This document shows positions 63,224-64,000 of a DNA stretch of 64,000 nt, in pieces. Within the stretch, counting starts at the first letter, position 1. Every line of letters starts with the position of its first letter. Source of the stretch: Polyangiaceae bacterium (GTDB taxonomy: Bacteria; Myxococcota_A; Polyangia; Polyangiales; Polyangiaceae); the NCBI GenBank assembly GCA_025936045.1, contig JAICUB010000030.1:17201-81200 (forward strand), given 5' to 3'. Position numbers and translations under genes: made by a program. Below the pieces are notes generated by a model. That model was not told where the DNA came from and searched no databases. It was given only the letters and a program-made list of their open reading frames with translations.

Positions 63224-64000
63224 TCAGCCGGGCGCGCCGGGAGTGCCGGCGTTGATCCACGCGGCGATGTTGGAAATCGTCGTGTCGGTGAGGGGAGGAT
63301 TGGTGCTGCCGGCGGGCATGCGACCGCCGCACGAAGGGCCGAGATTGAGCTTTTCGATCAGGAAGCTCTGGTCGGCGTGGCCGGAGACGACGAGCGTCTC
63401 CGTGCCACACGACGGAGCGCTCGGAGCGCTCGTGGCGATGGTTTCCGTCAACGTCGTGAAGAGCGTCGCGTCGCTGAGCGTGCCGGTGCCGGCCGAGAGC
63501 ACGACCTTGGTGCCGGCGTTGTTCGTCGAATGGCAGGTAGCGCACCTCGCATCGAAGACGTTCGTGCGCAGCTCCGCGAATGTCGTGACCGTGCGGTCCG
63601 AATCGCTACCGATGCCGCCGACGCCACCGCCCCCCGCCGTCGTCGAACCCGCGACGCCGCCAGCGCCCGACGAACCGGCCGAGACGCCGCCGGAACCCGA
63701 GCTGCCACTGCCGCCGGCCGTTCCCGCGACGCCGCCAGCGCCAGCTCCGCTGTGACCCGCGCTCGAGCCGGCGAAGCCACCCGTCGAGAGCCCACCGCTG
63801 CCGGTCATGCCGGCTTCACCGGACTCGCCACCCTCACCGCCAATCCCAGCTTCACCACCCGCGCCGGCCGGTGCGCCACCTTCACCCGTGGTGCCACCCG
63901 TGCCGGTGCCACCCGTGCCGGTGCCACCCGTGCCGGTGCCACCCGTGCCGGTGCCACCCGTGCCGGTGCCACCCGTGCCGGTGCCGCCCGTGCCGGTGCC
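63224..64000 (-). CDS. Gly-rich lipoprotein with c-type cytochrome domain, 5' end cut
   Basis: The frame runs off the right edge, so the signal peptide is missing. Visible are a long Gly/Ser/Thr/Ala linker, including the 5-residue repeat GTGTG, then a cytochrome-c domain of about 120 residues: heme motif C-A-T-C-H (FDARCATCHSTNNAGTK), a likely distal Met in GGRMPAG and TISNIAAWINAG at the end. It resembles Planctomycete/myxobacterial cytochromes tethered by a linker, probably for extracellular or periplasmic electron transfer. Converges on the SWIM gene with no gap. Confidence 0.8.
   Translation of the reverse strand, partial: GTGTGGTGTGGTGTGGTGTGGTGTGGTGTGGTGTGGTTGEGGAPAGAGGEAGIGGEGGESGEAGMTGSGGLSTGGFAGSSAGHSGAGAGGVAGTAGGSGSSGSGGVSAGSSGAGGVAGSTTAGGGGVGGIGSDSDRTVTTFAELRTNVFDARCATCHSTNNAGTKVVLSAGTGTLSDATLFTTLTETIATSAPSAPSCGTETLVVSGHADQSFLIEKLNLGPSCGGRMPAGSTNPPLTDTTISNIAAWINAGTPGAPG
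63891..64000 (-). repeat. 15-bp coding tandem repeat in lipoprotein linker
   Basis: The unit gtgccacccgtgccg recurs with period 15 from 63891 to the window end, about 7 copies, one of them with a single change (gcc for acc). It encodes GTGTG and is probably variable in copy number; it continues beyond the window. Confidence 0.85.

Noticed and set aside
63891..64000. Direct repeats resembling a CRISPR array
   Set aside because: Period 15 without spacers, in frame with a protein linker; no cas genes seen.

Overview
The window is high-GC DNA that reads like a chromosomal segment of a Myxococcota, probably Polyangiales/Sorangiineae-type, genome. The grounds are several lipoproteins with long Gly/Ser/Thr/Ala-rich linkers, Cys-rich lipoproteins, a Ser/Thr kinase next to a TPR surface protein, two-component hybrids, frequent GTG/TTG starts and tight ATGA/GTGA overlaps. 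This is inference from gene style; no rRNA, tRNA, CRISPR array or insertion sequence was seen.

Layout. 1-3050: leuA (cut by the left edge) and citramalate synthase; leuB lies at 9882-10949. 3253-4745: a lipoprotein with CxGHxCG repeats, translationally coupled to a ferritin-like diiron protein. 5011-13282: two more Gly-rich lipoproteins (leucine-rich/L-domain-like, LamG), a broken ECF sigma factor that runs into a Cys-rich protein remnant, a secreted protein, leuB and an SDR. 13307-13958: a VapBC-type toxin-antitoxin pair with a perfect 16-bp palindrome just upstream. 14018-28320: a halogenase-like flavoprotein, REC-GGDEF, patatin, PP2C phosphatase, TruD, an extensin-like lipoprotein, a MutH homologue, a DUF3025 protein, a histidine kinase, a Cys-rich lipoprotein, an L,D-transpeptidase and a Ser/Thr kinase. 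28364-36023: TPR membrane protein, PAS-kinase-receiver hybrid, large CARDB lipoprotein and a methyltransferase.

36060-52523 is the functional core, a nitrate-assimilation and molybdenum-cofactor island. A leftward operon encodes a HemD-NirB-NirD triple fusion (nitrite reductase joined to a uroporphyrinogen-III-synthase-like domain), a DmsB-DmsC fusion (four Fe-S clusters plus membrane anchor), a NarB/NasA-type nitrate reductase and a small membrane protein. Next come moaD, moaB, moeA, moaE, a fusion of a nitrate-reductase-associated domain with MoaC, moaA, mobA and the molybdate importer modABC. Together they import molybdate, build the molybdopterin guanine dinucleotide cofactor, and reduce nitrate to ammonium. 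No nitrate transporter and no MoeB were seen.

52571-64000: glutamine-dependent NAD synthetase; a flavin monooxygenase with operator-like dyads on both sides; a sucrose-phosphate-synthase/mannosylfructose-phosphate-synthase-like glycosyltransferase coupled to a HAD phosphatase-glycosidase fusion; a SNF2 helicase with a SWIM zinc-finger partner; and, cut by the right edge, a Gly-rich c-type cytochrome lipoprotein with a 15-bp coding tandem repeat.
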